Both the position numbers and the translations under genes were made by a program. A stretch of 64,000 nt of DNA from Ancylobacter gelatini (lineage in GTDB: Bacteria > Pseudomonadota > Alphaproteobacteria > Rhizobiales > Xanthobacteraceae). Positions 8,924 to 18,288 of the stretch are shown here, in pieces (within the stretch, counting starts at the first letter, position 1; the number at the start of each line of letters is the position of its first letter). Below the pieces are notes generated by a model. The model worked only from the letters and a program-made list of their open reading frames with translations, did no database searches and was not told the origin of the DNA. The stretch covers positions 62,001-126,000 of the forward strand of contig NZ_JAKVIL010000003.1 of the NCBI RefSeq assembly GCF_022601675.1, given 5' to 3'.

Positions 8924-10651
8924 ATGGCCAAGAACATTGCCGACCTCATGGTCGAGACCCTGCACCAGGCCGGCGTCGCGCGCATTTACGGCGTGGTCGG
9001 CGACAGCCTCAACGCGCTGACCGAGGCGATCCGCGCGACCGGGCAATTGCGCTGGGTGCATGTACGGCACGAGGAGGCCGCCGCCTTCGCCGCCGCTGGC
9101 GAGGCGCAGATTACCGGAAAGCTGGCGGTCTGCGCGGGCTCCTGCGGGCCGGGCAACCTGCACCTGATCAACGGCCTGTTCGACGCGCAGCGCTCGCGCA
9201 CGCCGGTGCTGGCCATCGCCGCGCAGATTCCCGCCGCGGAAATCGGCGGCGGCTATTTCCAGGAGACCCATCCGCAGAACCTGTTCCAGGAATGCAGCGT
9301 CTATTGCGAGATGGTCTCCAGCCCCGAGCAGATGCCCTATGTGCTGGAAAATGCCATTCGAGCCGCCGTCGGTAAGCGCGGGGTGGCGGTGGTGGTGCTC
9401 CCGGGCGACGTCGCGCTGGAAGCCGCGCCGGAGCGCGCGACCTCGCCCGCCCTGCTGCCGCCCGTGCCGGTGGTGGTGCCGGCCGAGGCCGAACTCGACG
9501 CGCTGGCGGCGCTGCTGGCGGATTCCGGCAGCATCACCCTGTTCTGCGGGCGCGGCTGCGCCGGGGCCCATGCCGAGGTGCTCGCGCTGGCGGAACGGCT
9601 GAAGAGCCCCATCGTCCATGCGCTCGGCGGCAAGGAGCATGTCGAATACGACAACCCCTACGATGTCGGGCTCACCGGCTTCATCGGCTTCTCGTCCGGC
9701 TATGAGGCGATGCATTCCTGCGACCTGCTGCTGATGCTCGGCACGGATTTTCCCTACAAACAGTTCCTGCCGACCGATGCGCGGATCGCGCAGGTCGACA
9801 TCCGGCCGGAAAATCTGGGCCGGCGCTGCAAGCTCGATCTCGGCGTGGTCGGCGACGTGCGCGCCACAATCGCCGCGCTGCTGCCGAAAGTGGCGGCGAA
9901 GGAGGGCACGGCGCATCTCGACGACGCCCTCGCCAATTACGCGAAGGCCCGCAAGGGGCTCGACGACCTCGCGGTCGGCACGCCGGGGCGTCCGCCGATC
10001 CATCCGCAATATCTGGCGCGCCTCGTCAGCGAGGCGGCGAGCGAGGACGCCGCCTTCACCTTCGATGTCGGCACGCCGACCATCTGGGCCGCGCGCTACC
10101 TGAAGATGAACGGCAAGCGGCGCCTCGTCGGCTCGCTGGTCCACGGCTCCATGGCCAATGCCCTGCCGCAGGCGATCGGCATCCAGGCGGCGCAGCCGGG
10201 GCGGCAGGTGGTGTCGCTCTCCGGCGATGGCGGCTTCACCATGCTGATGGGCGACCTGATCACGCTCACCCAGGAAAAGCTGCCGGTGAAGGTGGTGATC
10301 TTCAACAACGGCACGCTCGGCTTCGTGGCGCTGGAGATGAAGGCGGCGGGCTTCGTCGAACTGGGCACCCGGCTCGACAATCCCGACTTCGCCGCCATGG
10401 CGCGCGCGATGGGGATCCACGGCGTGCGGGTCGAGGACCCCGGCGACCTGCCACGCGCGGTGGCCGACATCCTCGCCCATGACGGGCCGGCGGTGCTGGA
10501 CGTGGTGACCGCCCGGCAGGAGCTTTCCATGCCGCCAACCATCGGCCTCGAACAGGCCAAGGGCTTCGGCCTGTGGGCGCTGCGCGCGGTGATGAGCGGG
10601 TGCGGCAGCGAGGTGCTGGAGCTCGCCAAGACCAACATCCTGCCGCGCTGA
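8924..10651 (+). CDS. poxB: pyruvate dehydrogenase (quinone) / pyruvate oxidase
   Basis: 575-residue thiamine-diphosphate enzyme that decarboxylates pyruvate to acetate and CO2 and passes electrons through FAD to quinone at the inner membrane. Three domains are visible: the PYR domain with [18 protein letters not shown] (catalytic Glu), the central FAD domain, and the PP domain with the ThDP motif starting [12 protein letters not shown] and ending in IFNNGTLGF. The length matches PoxB (about 572). An AGGAG site precedes ATG 8924 closely. The C-terminus lacks an obvious long amphipathic helix, so membrane activation may differ from E. coli. It is divergent from the MASE4 kinase. Confidence 0.9.
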   Translation: MAKNIADLMVETLHQAGVARIYGVVGDSLNALTEAIRATGQLRWVHVRHEEAAAFAAAGEAQITGKLAVCAGSCGPGNLHLINGLFDAQRSRTPVLAIAAQIPAAEIGGGYFQETHPQNLFQECSVYCEMVSSPEQMPYVLENAIRAAVGKRGVAVVVLPGDVALEAAPERATSPALLPPVPVVVPAEAELDALAALLADSGSITLFCGRGCAGAHAEVLALAERLKSPIVHALGGKEHVEYDNPYDVGLTGFIGFSSGYEAMHSCDLLLMLGTDFPYKQFLPTDARIAQVDIRPENLGRRCKLDLGVVGDVRATIAALLPKVAAKEGTAHLDDALANYAKARKGLDDLAVGTPGRPPIHPQYLARLVSEAASEDAAFTFDVGTPTIWAARYLKMNGKRRLVGSLVHGSMANALPQAIGIQAAQPGRQVVSLSGDGGFTMLMGDLITLTQEKLPVKVVIFNNGTLGFVALEMKAAGFVELGTRLDNPDFAAMARAMGIHGVRVEDPGDLPRAVADILAHDGPAVLDVVTARQELSMPPTIGLEQAKGFGLWALRAVMSGCGSEVLELAKTNILPR

Positions 10652-10786
10652 GCGCGGCCGGGTGCGGTTCCCGCGTGCCGAGGGGGCGGTTTATAATTCG
10701 AAATTACTGCTATAACGGTTCCATTGGCCGGCGAACCTGTCTTGCGGGGGCGCCGGGTTCCTGTTCGACCGTTCCAGCCGAGCGCC

Positions 10787-11809
10787 ATGATGGCCGATGC
10801 CGACATACTCTATGCCGCCGTGCTCCAGCACATGCAGGGCGGCGTGCTGGCCATCGGCATGGATGGCCGCGTGCAGGCGTTCAACCCGGCGGCCGAGCGG
10901 CTGCTGGGCCGCCCGGCCGAGCGGATGCAGGGCGAGGTGTTCGCCTCGCTGTTCTTCGACAACCCGGCCAATGACGGCTTCACCCAGACCGTGCTGAACG
11001 CGATCTATGACGCGGCGGACCCGCACCACCAGGACGTGCAGTATCATCGCGCCGACGGGCCGGTCTGGCTGAACGTGACCACCTCGGTGCTGTGGACCGC
11101 GGACGGGCCGGGCGAGGCGTCGCGCAAGGCGGGGGTGGTGGTGCTGTTCGTCGACATCACCGAGCGCAAGGCGGCGGAGGCGGCGCTGCGCCAGGTCAAT
11201 GATGATCTGGAGCGGCGGGTGGACGAGCGCACGCGCGACCTCGCCGCCACCAATTACGCGCTCAAGCTGGAGATCGCCGAGCGCGTGCGCGCGCAGGAGC
11301 GGCTCGCCCATCTCGCCGACCATGACGCCCTGACAGGCCTGCCCAATCGCCGGCTGTTCGAGCAGCGGCTCGGCGAGATCATCCGCGCGGGCGAGCCCTT
11401 CGCCCTGCTGTATCTCGACCTCGACGGCTTCAAGCCGGTGAACGACACCCATGGCCACCAGATGGGCGACTGGCTGCTCCGGAGCGTGTCCCGGCGCCTC
11501 TCGCTCTGCGTGCGCGAGGGCGACACGCTGGCCCGTCTGGGCGGCGACGAGTTCGCGGTGCTGCTCCGCTCCAGCACCGCGGAGGACGGCGTGCTGTCAG
11601 TGGTGCATCGGGTGATCGAGCGCGTCTCCGAGCCCTATCACGCCGAGACCGACATTGTGCTGAGCATCGGCGTCAGCGTCGGCTACGCGCTGCATCCCCA
11701 GCCGGGCGTCGGGCTGCGCGAGCTGCTTCAGGCAGCGGACGCGGCGATGTACGAGGCCAAGCGTGCGGGACGCGGCACCTGGCGCAAGGCGGCGTGCCCG
11801 GCCTTCTGA
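10787..11809 (+). CDS. PAS-GGDEF diguanylate cyclase
   Basis: 340 residues. A PAS sensor domain lies at about 5-130 (VLAIGMDGRVQAFNPAAERL, then VVVLFVDITERKAAE). A coiled-coil linker follows (LRQVNDDLERRVDERTRDLA). The GGDEF domain starts near residue 175 with DHDALTGLPNRRLFEQ and has the intact active-site motif RLGGDEFAVLL, so it should make cyclic di-GMP. There are no membrane segments, so the protein is cytoplasmic. ATG 10787 is chosen because the PAS begins directly after it; a start at 10724 would add basic, unstructured residues. An AT-rich stretch at 10690-10725 is the likely promoter. It is convergent with the TauE gene, 16 bases away. Confidence 0.9.
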   Translation: MMADADILYAAVLQHMQGGVLAIGMDGRVQAFNPAAERLLGRPAERMQGEVFASLFFDNPANDGFTQTVLNAIYDAADPHHQDVQYHRADGPVWLNVTTSVLWTADGPGEASRKAGVVVLFVDITERKAAEAALRQVNDDLERRVDERTRDLAATNYALKLEIAERVRAQERLAHLADHDALTGLPNRRLFEQRLGEIIRAGEPFALLYLDLDGFKPVNDTHGHQMGDWLLRSVSRRLSLCVREGDTLARLGGDEFAVLLRSSTAEDGVLSVVHRVIERVSEPYHAETDIVLSIGVSVGYALHPQPGVGLRELLQAADAAMYEAKRAGRGTWRKAACPAF

Positions 11810-11825
11810 CCGGGGCGCCGGAGCC

Positions 11826-12590
11826 TCAGGCCGGGGCGAGACCGCTCCAGATGAACGAAAGGCCGCTGCCGACCACCAGCACCTCGACCAGCGCGGTGTG
11901 CATCTTCACATGCATCTTGTCGATCAGCCAGCGCGCGCCATAGGCGCCCGGCACCATGCACAGCCCGATCAGCAGTCCGGCGAGGAACAGCTCGGTGTTG
12001 ATCAGGTCGAGCCGGCCGAACATGGCGATCTTCACTACATTGACCACCGTGCCGATCAGCGCGTCGGTGCCGACCACCGCGCCACGCACCAGGCCGAGCC
12101 CGAGCAGCAGCGGCATCAGCACCACGCCGCCGCCCGGCAGCGCCCCCGAGATCAGCCCGAACAGGCCGGAGACGCCGACCACCGCGCCGGGGGTCGGGGT
12201 GACGGCGCGGCGGGCCATGTAGCGGCGCAGCGGGATCGAGGCCAGCAGGAAGCCGCCGATCAGCACCGCCAGTTCCGATTGCGGCAGGTAGCTGTAGATC
12301 AGCGTTCCCATCACCACGCAGGGCAGCGCCGGGATCATGATCCTGAGCACGATCCGGCGATCGATCTGGTGGCGATAGACCCAGACCCGCGACAGGTTGC
12401 CGAGCGTCATCGCGATCGACATGACCGGCACCACCGCCTTCACGCCCACCACCGGCATCAGGAACGGGGTGACGATCAGCCCCGCGCCGAAGCTGCTGAT
12501 GCCGCCGATGATGGAGCCGGCGAAGGCGATGAAGCCCAGCAGCACGAACTGCGCCGGGCCGACCGCGCCGAAGCTAGACAGCATGTCCAT
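11826..12590 (-). CDS. TauE/SafE family membrane exporter
   Basis: 254 residues, mostly hydrophobic with 7-8 predicted membrane spans. The TauE/SafE repeat signature appears twice: GGISSFGAGLIVTPFLMPVV near residues 28-47 and GLISGALPGGGVVLMPLLLG in the second half. The family exports sulfite, sulfoacetate or other small organic anions. It is the last gene of the ABC-amidase operon, 9 bases after the amidase stop. Export of an acid or sulfonated product freed by the amidases is inference. Confidence 0.85.
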   Translation of the reverse strand: MDMLSSFGAVGPAQFVLLGFIAFAGSIIGGISSFGAGLIVTPFLMPVVGVKAVVPVMSIAMTLGNLSRVWVYRHQIDRRIVLRIMIPALPCVVMGTLIYSYLPQSELAVLIGGFLLASIPLRRYMARRAVTPTPGAVVGVSGLFGLISGALPGGGVVLMPLLLGLGLVRGAVVGTDALIGTVVNVVKIAMFGRLDLINTELFLAGLLIGLCMVPGAYGARWLIDKMHVKMHTALVEVLVVGSGLSFIWSGLAPA

Positions 12591-12599
12591 GGGAACCGG

Positions 12600-13919
12600 T
12601 CACCCTTGCCCGAGAAGGCCTTCGACCGCTGCCGCGATGGCGAACAGCCGTTCGTCCTCGAAGCGGCGGCCGACGAGCTGGATGCCGAGCGGCAGGCCGG
12701 CCGGGCCCGTGCCGAAGGGCAGCGTCACGCAGGGCGTGTATAGCAGCGTCCAGAGCGAATTGAAGCGGGCGTCGCCGGTGCGCGCGAGGCCCTGCGGCGC
12801 CTCGCCGGCGGCCGCCGGGGTGAGGACGATGTCGACCTCGTCCAGGGCGGCCTCGATCCAGATCCGCATCGCCTCGGCCCGGCGCTGGGAGGCGATGTAG
12901 TCCTCGACGCTGCAACGCTCGCCATCGCGCACGCGGCCCTCATAGAAGTCCCGGCTGAGCTGGTCGAGGAACAGGCGCTTCTCGTGGCCGAAGCTGCGCG
13001 CCGCCTCGAAATTGGCGATGCGGCGGTGGTCGTCCTGCCAGCCGGCGAACAGCGCGTCCGGCAGTTCCAGATCGACCATCTCGGCCCCCGCATCGGCCAG
13101 AAGCCGGGCGGCGGTCTCGATCGCCGCGCGGGTGCAGGGCTCGGCCTGCTCCCACTCGGCGGTGCGGCACAGCGCGACGCGCAGCGTGAGCGGGCTCGGC
13201 GCGGCCGGCTCGTGGGGGATGCCGACCAGGACGGCGCGCAGCAATTCGACATCGGCGACCGAGCGTCCGCACAGGCCCACCGTGTCCAGCGTGCCGGAAT
13301 GCGGCTTGACCCCGACCCGGCTGATCTCGCCGAAGCTCGGCTTGTAGCCGACGATGCCGCAGAAGGCGGAAGGGCGGATGATCGAGCCGCTGGTCTGGGT
13401 GCCGATGCCGAGCGGGACCTGGCGGTCCGCGACCGCCGCCGCCGAGCCCTGCGAGGAACCGCCCGGCGTGTGCGCGCGATTATGCGGGTTCATGGTCGGG
13501 CCGGGATGGCGGTTGGCGAATTCGGTGGTCACCGTCTTGCCGAGGATCAGCCCGCCGGCCTTGCGGATCATCGCCGCGCAGGCGGAATCGGCGACGGGCA
13601 CGTAGTCGGGATAGATCGGCGAATTGAACCGGGTGGGCATGCCCGCGACATTGATGATGTCCTTGAGGCCGACCGGCACGCCGTGGAGCGGGCCCTTGGG
13701 CGGCACGGCATCGGCGGCGCGGGCGTCGGCGAGCGCCTGCTCGGGGTCGAGATGCGCCCAGGCGCGGACCTCGCCGTCGCGCTCGGCGATGCGGGCGAGG
13801 CAACTCTCGACCAGTTCCCGCGAGGAGAGCGCGCCTTCGGCGATGGCGGCGGCGGCTTCAGTGGCGCCAAGATCGCAGGGCTCGCTCGCGATGGCGGCGG
13901 CCGTCTGACGGATGTTCAT
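12600..13919 (-). CDS. amidase (amidase-signature family), copy 1
   Basis: 439 residues. The Ser-cisSer-Lys triad is complete: Lys86 in VGLKDIIN, cis-Ser155 in TPGGSSQGSAAAV and nucleophile Ser179 in GTQTSGSIIRPSA. Such enzymes hydrolyse amides to a carboxylate and ammonia. It is closely similar to the amidase just upstream (both have GKTVTTEFANRH and similar order throughout), so the two look like an old tandem duplication. ATG 13919 has a GGGGAC ribosome site; an in-frame ATG at 13934 is less well placed. It begins 11 bases after the other amidase stop. Confidence 0.9.
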   Translation of the reverse strand: MNIRQTAAAIASEPCDLGATEAAAAIAEGALSSRELVESCLARIAERDGEVRAWAHLDPEQALADARAADAVPPKGPLHGVPVGLKDIINVAGMPTRFNSPIYPDYVPVADSACAAMIRKAGGLILGKTVTTEFANRHPGPTMNPHNRAHTPGGSSQGSAAAVADRQVPLGIGTQTSGSIIRPSAFCGIVGYKPSFGEISRVGVKPHSGTLDTVGLCGRSVADVELLRAVLVGIPHEPAAPSPLTLRVALCRTAEWEQAEPCTRAAIETAARLLADAGAEMVDLELPDALFAGWQDDHRRIANFEAARSFGHEKRLFLDQLSRDFYEGRVRDGERCSVEDYIASQRRAEAMRIWIEAALDEVDIVLTPAAAGEAPQGLARTGDARFNSLWTLLYTPCVTLPFGTGPAGLPLGIQLVGRRFEDERLFAIAAAVEGLLGQG

Positions 13920-13930
13920 GATCGTCCCCT

Positions 13931-15241
13931 TCAATTCGCGGCGAGGATGCGGTCGGCCCAGGCCGACAGGGTGAGGTGACGGTCGTCCTCATGGCGCGGG
14001 CCAACGAGGGTGATGCCGACCGGAAGGCCGTTCGGCCCTGTAAAGCGCGGCAGGGTTACCGCGGGCATGTACATGTGGGTCCAGATGTAATTGAAGGTCG
14101 CGTTGCCGGTGGAGGCGAGTCCGGGCGGCGCCTCGCCGGCCGCGCTCGGGGTGAGCAGGGCGTCGATGCCGCGCTCCGCCAGCGTGGCATCGATCCAGCG
14201 GCGGGCGCGCTGGCCGAGCCGCAGCGCCTCGCGGAAATCGGCGAGGCTGGAGGCGTTGCCGACATCGACGCGCTCGCGCCGGAAATCGGCGCTGACGAGG
14301 TCCGGAAAGCGCGACAGCTCGTCGGCATAATTGCGCACGCTCTCGAAGCCGCAGACGATGCGGTGCGCGCGGTCCAGCCCGTCGAACATCGACGGCAGCT
14401 CGAAATCGATGATCTCGGCGCCGGCGGCCTCCAAGGTGTGGGCCGCGGCCTCGATCGCCGCGCGGGTCTCGGGCAGGGTCAGCTCCCAGTGCGGGGTGCG
14501 GCACAGGCCGATGCGCGGGGCCGACACCGCGTCGGGCGTCACCGGCACATAGGCAAGCTGCGCGGCGGCGGCCTTGAACAGAGCGAGGTCGTCGACGCAG
14601 CGGGCCATGAGGCCGACCGTGTCGAACTGCTCGGTATTGGTGCGCACGCCGGCATTCTGGAACAGCTGGAAGCTCGGCTTGTAGCCATAGGCGCCGCAAT
14701 AGGCGGCCGGCCGGAGCACCGAGCCGCCGGTCTGGGTGCCGATGGCGAGCGGCACATGGAAATCGGCCACTGCCGCCGCCGAGCCGGAGGAGGAGCCCCC
14801 CGGCGTGTGCGCGCCATTATGCGGATTGCGGGTCTTGCCGGCGTGGCGATTGGCGAATTCCGTGGTCACGGTCTTGCCGAGCGCGATGGCGCCCTGCGCC
14901 CGCGACAGGGCGACGGTGGAACTGTCCCAGGGCGGGCGGTGGCCGCTATAAATCGGCGAGCCATAGGCGGATGGCTGATCGAATGTGTCGAGGATGTCCT
15001 TCACGCCGAAGGGCAGGCCATGCAGCAGCCCGGCGGAGGGGCCGGCATCGAGCTGGCGGGCCCGCGCCAGCGCGCCGGCGGCGTCGACATGCTCCCACGC
15101 CTCGACCTCGGGCTCGCGCGCCTCGATCCGCTCCAGGCAGGCCGAAACCAGCCGCTCGGCGGTGAGCGAGCCATCGGCAATGCGCCGGCGCGCTTCCAGC
15201 GCGCCGAGGCGCGTGATGTCGTCCCGCAGATGAAGGTTCAT
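13931..15241 (-). CDS. amidase (amidase-signature family), copy 2
   Basis: 436 residues. Catalytic residues are Lys81 in GVKDILDT, cis-Ser150 in TPGGSSSGSAAAV and nucleophile Ser174 in GTQTGGSVLRPAA. The start is ATG 15241, 28 bases after the DppD-like gene; a longer frame reaching 15427 overlaps that ABC gene and is rejected. It is a paralogue of the next gene. Its position right after a complete ABC importer suggests that the imported compound is an amide hydrolysed in the cytoplasm. Confidence 0.9.
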   Translation of the reverse strand: MNLHLRDDITRLGALEARRRIADGSLTAERLVSACLERIEAREPEVEAWEHVDAAGALARARQLDAGPSAGLLHGLPFGVKDILDTFDQPSAYGSPIYSGHRPPWDSSTVALSRAQGAIALGKTVTTEFANRHAGKTRNPHNGAHTPGGSSSGSAAAVADFHVPLAIGTQTGGSVLRPAAYCGAYGYKPSFQLFQNAGVRTNTEQFDTVGLMARCVDDLALFKAAAAQLAYVPVTPDAVSAPRIGLCRTPHWELTLPETRAAIEAAAHTLEAAGAEIIDFELPSMFDGLDRAHRIVCGFESVRNYADELSRFPDLVSADFRRERVDVGNASSLADFREALRLGQRARRWIDATLAERGIDALLTPSAAGEAPPGLASTGNATFNYIWTHMYMPAVTLPRFTGPNGLPVGITLVGPRHEDDRHLTLSAWADRILAAN

Positions 15242-15269
15242 GTCGTTTTTCCTTGAGGGACCCGGTCGT

Positions 15270-16301
15270 TCAGTCCGGCCGGCTGGCGGAGAGTGAGCCC
15301 GCATGGAGGCAGGCGACGTCGTGACCGGGCGCCATGTCGCGGCGCGCGGGTTCGGTGCGCAGGCAGTCGTCGGCGCGCGAGATGCAGCGCGGGGCGAAGC
15401 TGCAGCCGGGCGGCAGCCGGCTGACATCGGGCGGCGAGCCGGTGAGCTCGCCCAGCCGGCGGTCGCGATAGCTGCCCTGCACCACGCAATTGGTCAGCGC
15501 GCGGGTGTAGGGGTGCGCCGGGTTCAGCAGCACCTGCCCGGCATCGCCATGCTCGACGATGCGGCCGGCATACATGACCGCCACCTCGTCGGCGATCTCG
15601 GCGGCGACGCCGAGGTCATGGGTCACGAACACCATGGCGGTGCCGCGCTCCTTCTGGATCTCGCGCAGCAGCAGAAGCACCTGGATCTGCACCGTGGCGT
15701 CGAGCGCGGTGGTCGGCTCGTCCGCGAGCAGCAGTTCCGGCTCGCAGCTCATCGCCATCGCGATCATGGCGCGCTGGCGCAGGCCGCCGGACAGTTCGTT
15801 GGGATAGGCCTGGAGCCGGCGCTCGGCGGAGGGAATCTGCACGAGGTCGAACAATTCGCGCGCCTTCGCCATGGCCTCGCGCCACGAGACGCCGCGATGC
15901 TGCACGATGGTCTCGGCGATCTGGTGCCCGATGCGGAACACCGGATCGAGCGCGGTCATCGGCTCCTGGAAGATGAAGCCGACGCGCCCGCCGCGCATGC
16001 GCAGCAGCTCCGCGCTGGTCAGGCTGGTGACGTCCTGCCCGCCAACGCGGACGCGGCCCTCGACCTTCGCGCCTTCCTCGCGCAGCAGGCCGACGATGGC
16101 GCGCAGCGTCACGCTCTTGCCGGAGCCGGATTCGCCCAGCAGCACGAGGCAGCGCCCCGGATCGAGCGACAATTCGACCCCGCGCACCACCTGCGTCCAC
16201 CCGGCGCCGCCGCGATAGGCGACGGCGAGGCCGGAAATGTCGAGGATCGGTGCCGACGCGCCCGCGCGCGCCGAGGCGGACAGCGGATCATGGATGTTCA
16301 T
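15270..16301 (-). CDS. peptide/nickel-type ABC transporter ATPase, DppD-like
   Basis: 343 residues. ABC ATPase with Walker A LLGESGSGKSVTLRAI, signature LSGGLRQRAMIAMA and Walker B ELLLADEPTTALD. The C-terminal oligopeptide-transporter extension carries the Cys motif CSFAPRCISRADDC plus a later Cys, typical of the iron-sulphur-binding tail of DppD/OppD proteins. It overlaps the partner ATPase gene by 4 bases. It works as one of two ATPases powering the DppB-DppC pore. Confidence 0.9.
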   Translation of the reverse strand: MNIHDPLSASARAGASAPILDISGLAVAYRGGAGWTQVVRGVELSLDPGRCLVLLGESGSGKSVTLRAIVGLLREEGAKVEGRVRVGGQDVTSLTSAELLRMRGGRVGFIFQEPMTALDPVFRIGHQIAETIVQHRGVSWREAMAKARELFDLVQIPSAERRLQAYPNELSGGLRQRAMIAMAMSCEPELLLADEPTTALDATVQIQVLLLLREIQKERGTAMVFVTHDLGVAAEIADEVAVMYAGRIVEHGDAGQVLLNPAHPYTRALTNCVVQGSYRDRRLGELTGSPPDVSRLPPGCSFAPRCISRADDCLRTEPARRDMAPGHDVACLHAGSLSASRPD

Positions 16302-17392
16302 TGCACGCTCCCCAGGACGCTTGCCGGCACGCGCGGCGAAAGGGAATGGCCGCTGCCCGGCAGCGCCGCCCAGCAGGCGGCGCGATGGCCGGTGCCCCCG
16401 ACGTCCATCGCGGCGAGCGGCGGGCGGGACGCAGCGCAGACGCTCTCGGCGATCGGGCAGCGGGTGCGGAAGCGGCAGCCGCTCGGCGGGTTCACCGGGT
16501 CCGGCGGATCGCCGGTGAGCGGGGGCGCGCTCACCCGCTTGCGCGGATCGGGCGAGGGCTTGGAGGCGAACAGCGCGCGGGTATAGGGGTGGCGCGGCGC
16601 GGCGAAGATGTCGGCGGAACTGGCTTCCTCGACGATCTGGCCGAGATACATCACCACCACCCGGTCGGCGATGTAGCGCACCACGTTGAGGTCGTGGGAG
16701 ATGAACAGGTAGCTCAGGCCGAGCTGGTCGCGCAGGTCCACCAGCAGGTTCAGCACCTGCGCCTCGACCGACTTGTCGAGCGCGGAGACCGGCTCGTCGA
16801 GGATCAGGAGGCGCGGGCGGATCGCCAGCGCGCGGGCGATGTTCACGCGCTGGCGCTGGCCGCCGGACAGCTGGATCGGGTAGCGCTCGGCAAAGCGTGC
16901 CGGCGGCAGGCCGACCGCGCCCAGCAGGTCTCTGGCATAGGCGCGGGCCTTCTCGGTGGACACGCCATGGGCGCGGGGGCCGAAGGCGAGCGTCTCGGTC
17001 AGCGTCATGCGCGGGTTGAGCGAGGAGGCGCTGTCCTGGAACACCATCTGGATGGCGCGGCGGCGCTCGCCGTCGATGCGCGCGCGGGGCGTCCAGAAGC
17101 TCTCGCCGTCGAAGATGATCTCGCCGTCATCGGCCGGGGTGATGCCGGCGATCAGCCGGGCCGCCGTCGACTTGCCGCAGCCGGATTCCCCGACGATGCC
17201 GACCGTCTCGCCCTTGCCGACCGTGAGCGACAGGTCGTCCACCGCGTGAACCACGGTGCGCCCGCCAAACAGGCCGTCGGACAGGCGGAACTCCTTGCGC
17301 AGGCCGGAGGCGATCAGCAGCGGCTGCTGCGGGCCGCCATGGTCCTCGATCAGGGGCAGCGGCGCCTGCATGCGGGAAAAATCGACGGTCAT
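16298..17392 (-). CDS. peptide/nickel-type ABC transporter ATPase, DppF-like
   Basis: 364 residues from ATG 17392, which overlaps the DppC-like stop by 4 bases. Walker A is VGESGCGKSTAARLI, signature [15 protein letters not shown], Walker B LLILDEPVSALDKS. The C-terminal extension with PPSGCRFRTRCPIAESVC is typical of the second Opp/Dpp ATPase. It pairs with the DppD-like subunit. An in-frame upstream start at 17536 lies within the permease gene and is rejected. Confidence 0.9.
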   Translation of the reverse strand: MTVDFSRMQAPLPLIEDHGGPQQPLLIASGLRKEFRLSDGLFGGRTVVHAVDDLSLTVGKGETVGIVGESGCGKSTAARLIAGITPADDGEIIFDGESFWTPRARIDGERRRAIQMVFQDSASSLNPRMTLTETLAFGPRAHGVSTEKARAYARDLLGAVGLPPARFAERYPIQLSGGQRQRVNIARALAIRPRLLILDEPVSALDKSVEAQVLNLLVDLRDQLGLSYLFISHDLNVVRYIADRVVVMYLGQIVEEASSADIFAAPRHPYTRALFASKPSPDPRKRVSAPPLTGDPPDPVNPPSGCRFRTRCPIAESVCAASRPPLAAMDVGGTGHRAACWAALPGSGHSLSPRVPASVLGSVQ

Positions 17393-18288
17393 CGCCGCAC
17401 CTCCATGGCGCGGCGCACGCCGTCGCTGACGAGGTTGAAACACACCGAGCAGATGAAGATCATCGCGCCGGGCAGGGCTGCCACCCACGGATTCACATAG
17501 ATCGACTGACGCAGCGCCGAGAGCATCAGCCCCCAATCCGGGTTGGGCGGGGCGACGCCGAGGCCGAGGAAGGACAGGCCCGAGGCGGCGATGATCGAGA
17601 CGCTGACCTGGCTCGACGCGAAGACCAGGATCGGGCCGGCGACGTTGCTGAGCACATGCTCGCGCATGATCCGCGCCGTCGAGGCGCCGGAAAGCCGGGC
17701 GGCGATCACGAATTCATAGGAGCGCACCTGGGTGGTCACGCTCTCCGCCATGCGCGCGATCGGCGGGATGAAGACCATCGAGAGCGCGAGCACCGCGTTC
17801 ATCAGCCCCGGCCCCAGCGCGCCGGCGATGGCGACCGCCAGCAGGATGGAGGGAAAGGCATAGAACACGTCCATGGCGCGCATGATCGCCATGTTGGTGC
17901 GCCCGCCGGCATAGCCGGCGAGGATGCCGAGCAAGCCGCCGACGAACAGGCCGACCGCCACCGGCAGCACCGCCATGGAGAGCGAGATGCGCCCGCCATA
18001 GATCAGCCGGCTGAGCAGGTCGCGGCCGAGCTCGTCGCCGCCGAGCCAGCGGTCCGGCGTGCCGATCTCGGCGAGGCGGCGCGCGACGCGGGTCTGGAAC
18101 GGATCGGCGGGCGCGACATAATTCGCGAAGATCGCCGCGAGGATGATGACCAGCAGGATGCCGGCCGCCGTCATCGCCACCGGCTGGCGCATGAAGCGCC
18201 CCAGCACGACGCGGCTGTAGCTGTGGTGCTTCATCTCGGGGATGATCGCGGTCTCCGCATCGGCGGTTTCGCCAAAGGTCCCGTGCAT
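17389..18288 (-). CDS. peptide-type ABC transporter permease, DppC-like
   Basis: 299 residues. It has an N-terminal cytoplasmic segment, one early span (AAGILLVIILAAIFANYVAP) and then five spans of the binding-protein-dependent permease domain. The EAA-loop equivalent is seen round VIAARLSGASTARIMREHVL, which contacts the ATPase. The phrase HWLGGDELGRD-like region appears as WLGGDELGRDLLSRLIYGGR, diagnostic of DppC. ATG 18288 overlaps the DppB-like stop by one base. Confidence 0.9.
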   Translation of the reverse strand: MHGTFGETADAETAIIPEMKHHSYSRVVLGRFMRQPVAMTAAGILLVIILAAIFANYVAPADPFQTRVARRLAEIGTPDRWLGGDELGRDLLSRLIYGGRISLSMAVLPVAVGLFVGGLLGILAGYAGGRTNMAIMRAMDVFYAFPSILLAVAIAGALGPGLMNAVLALSMVFIPPIARMAESVTTQVRSYEFVIAARLSGASTARIMREHVLSNVAGPILVFASSQVSVSIIAASGLSFLGLGVAPPNPDWGLMLSALRQSIYVNPWVAALPGAMIFICSVCFNLVSDGVRRAMEVRR

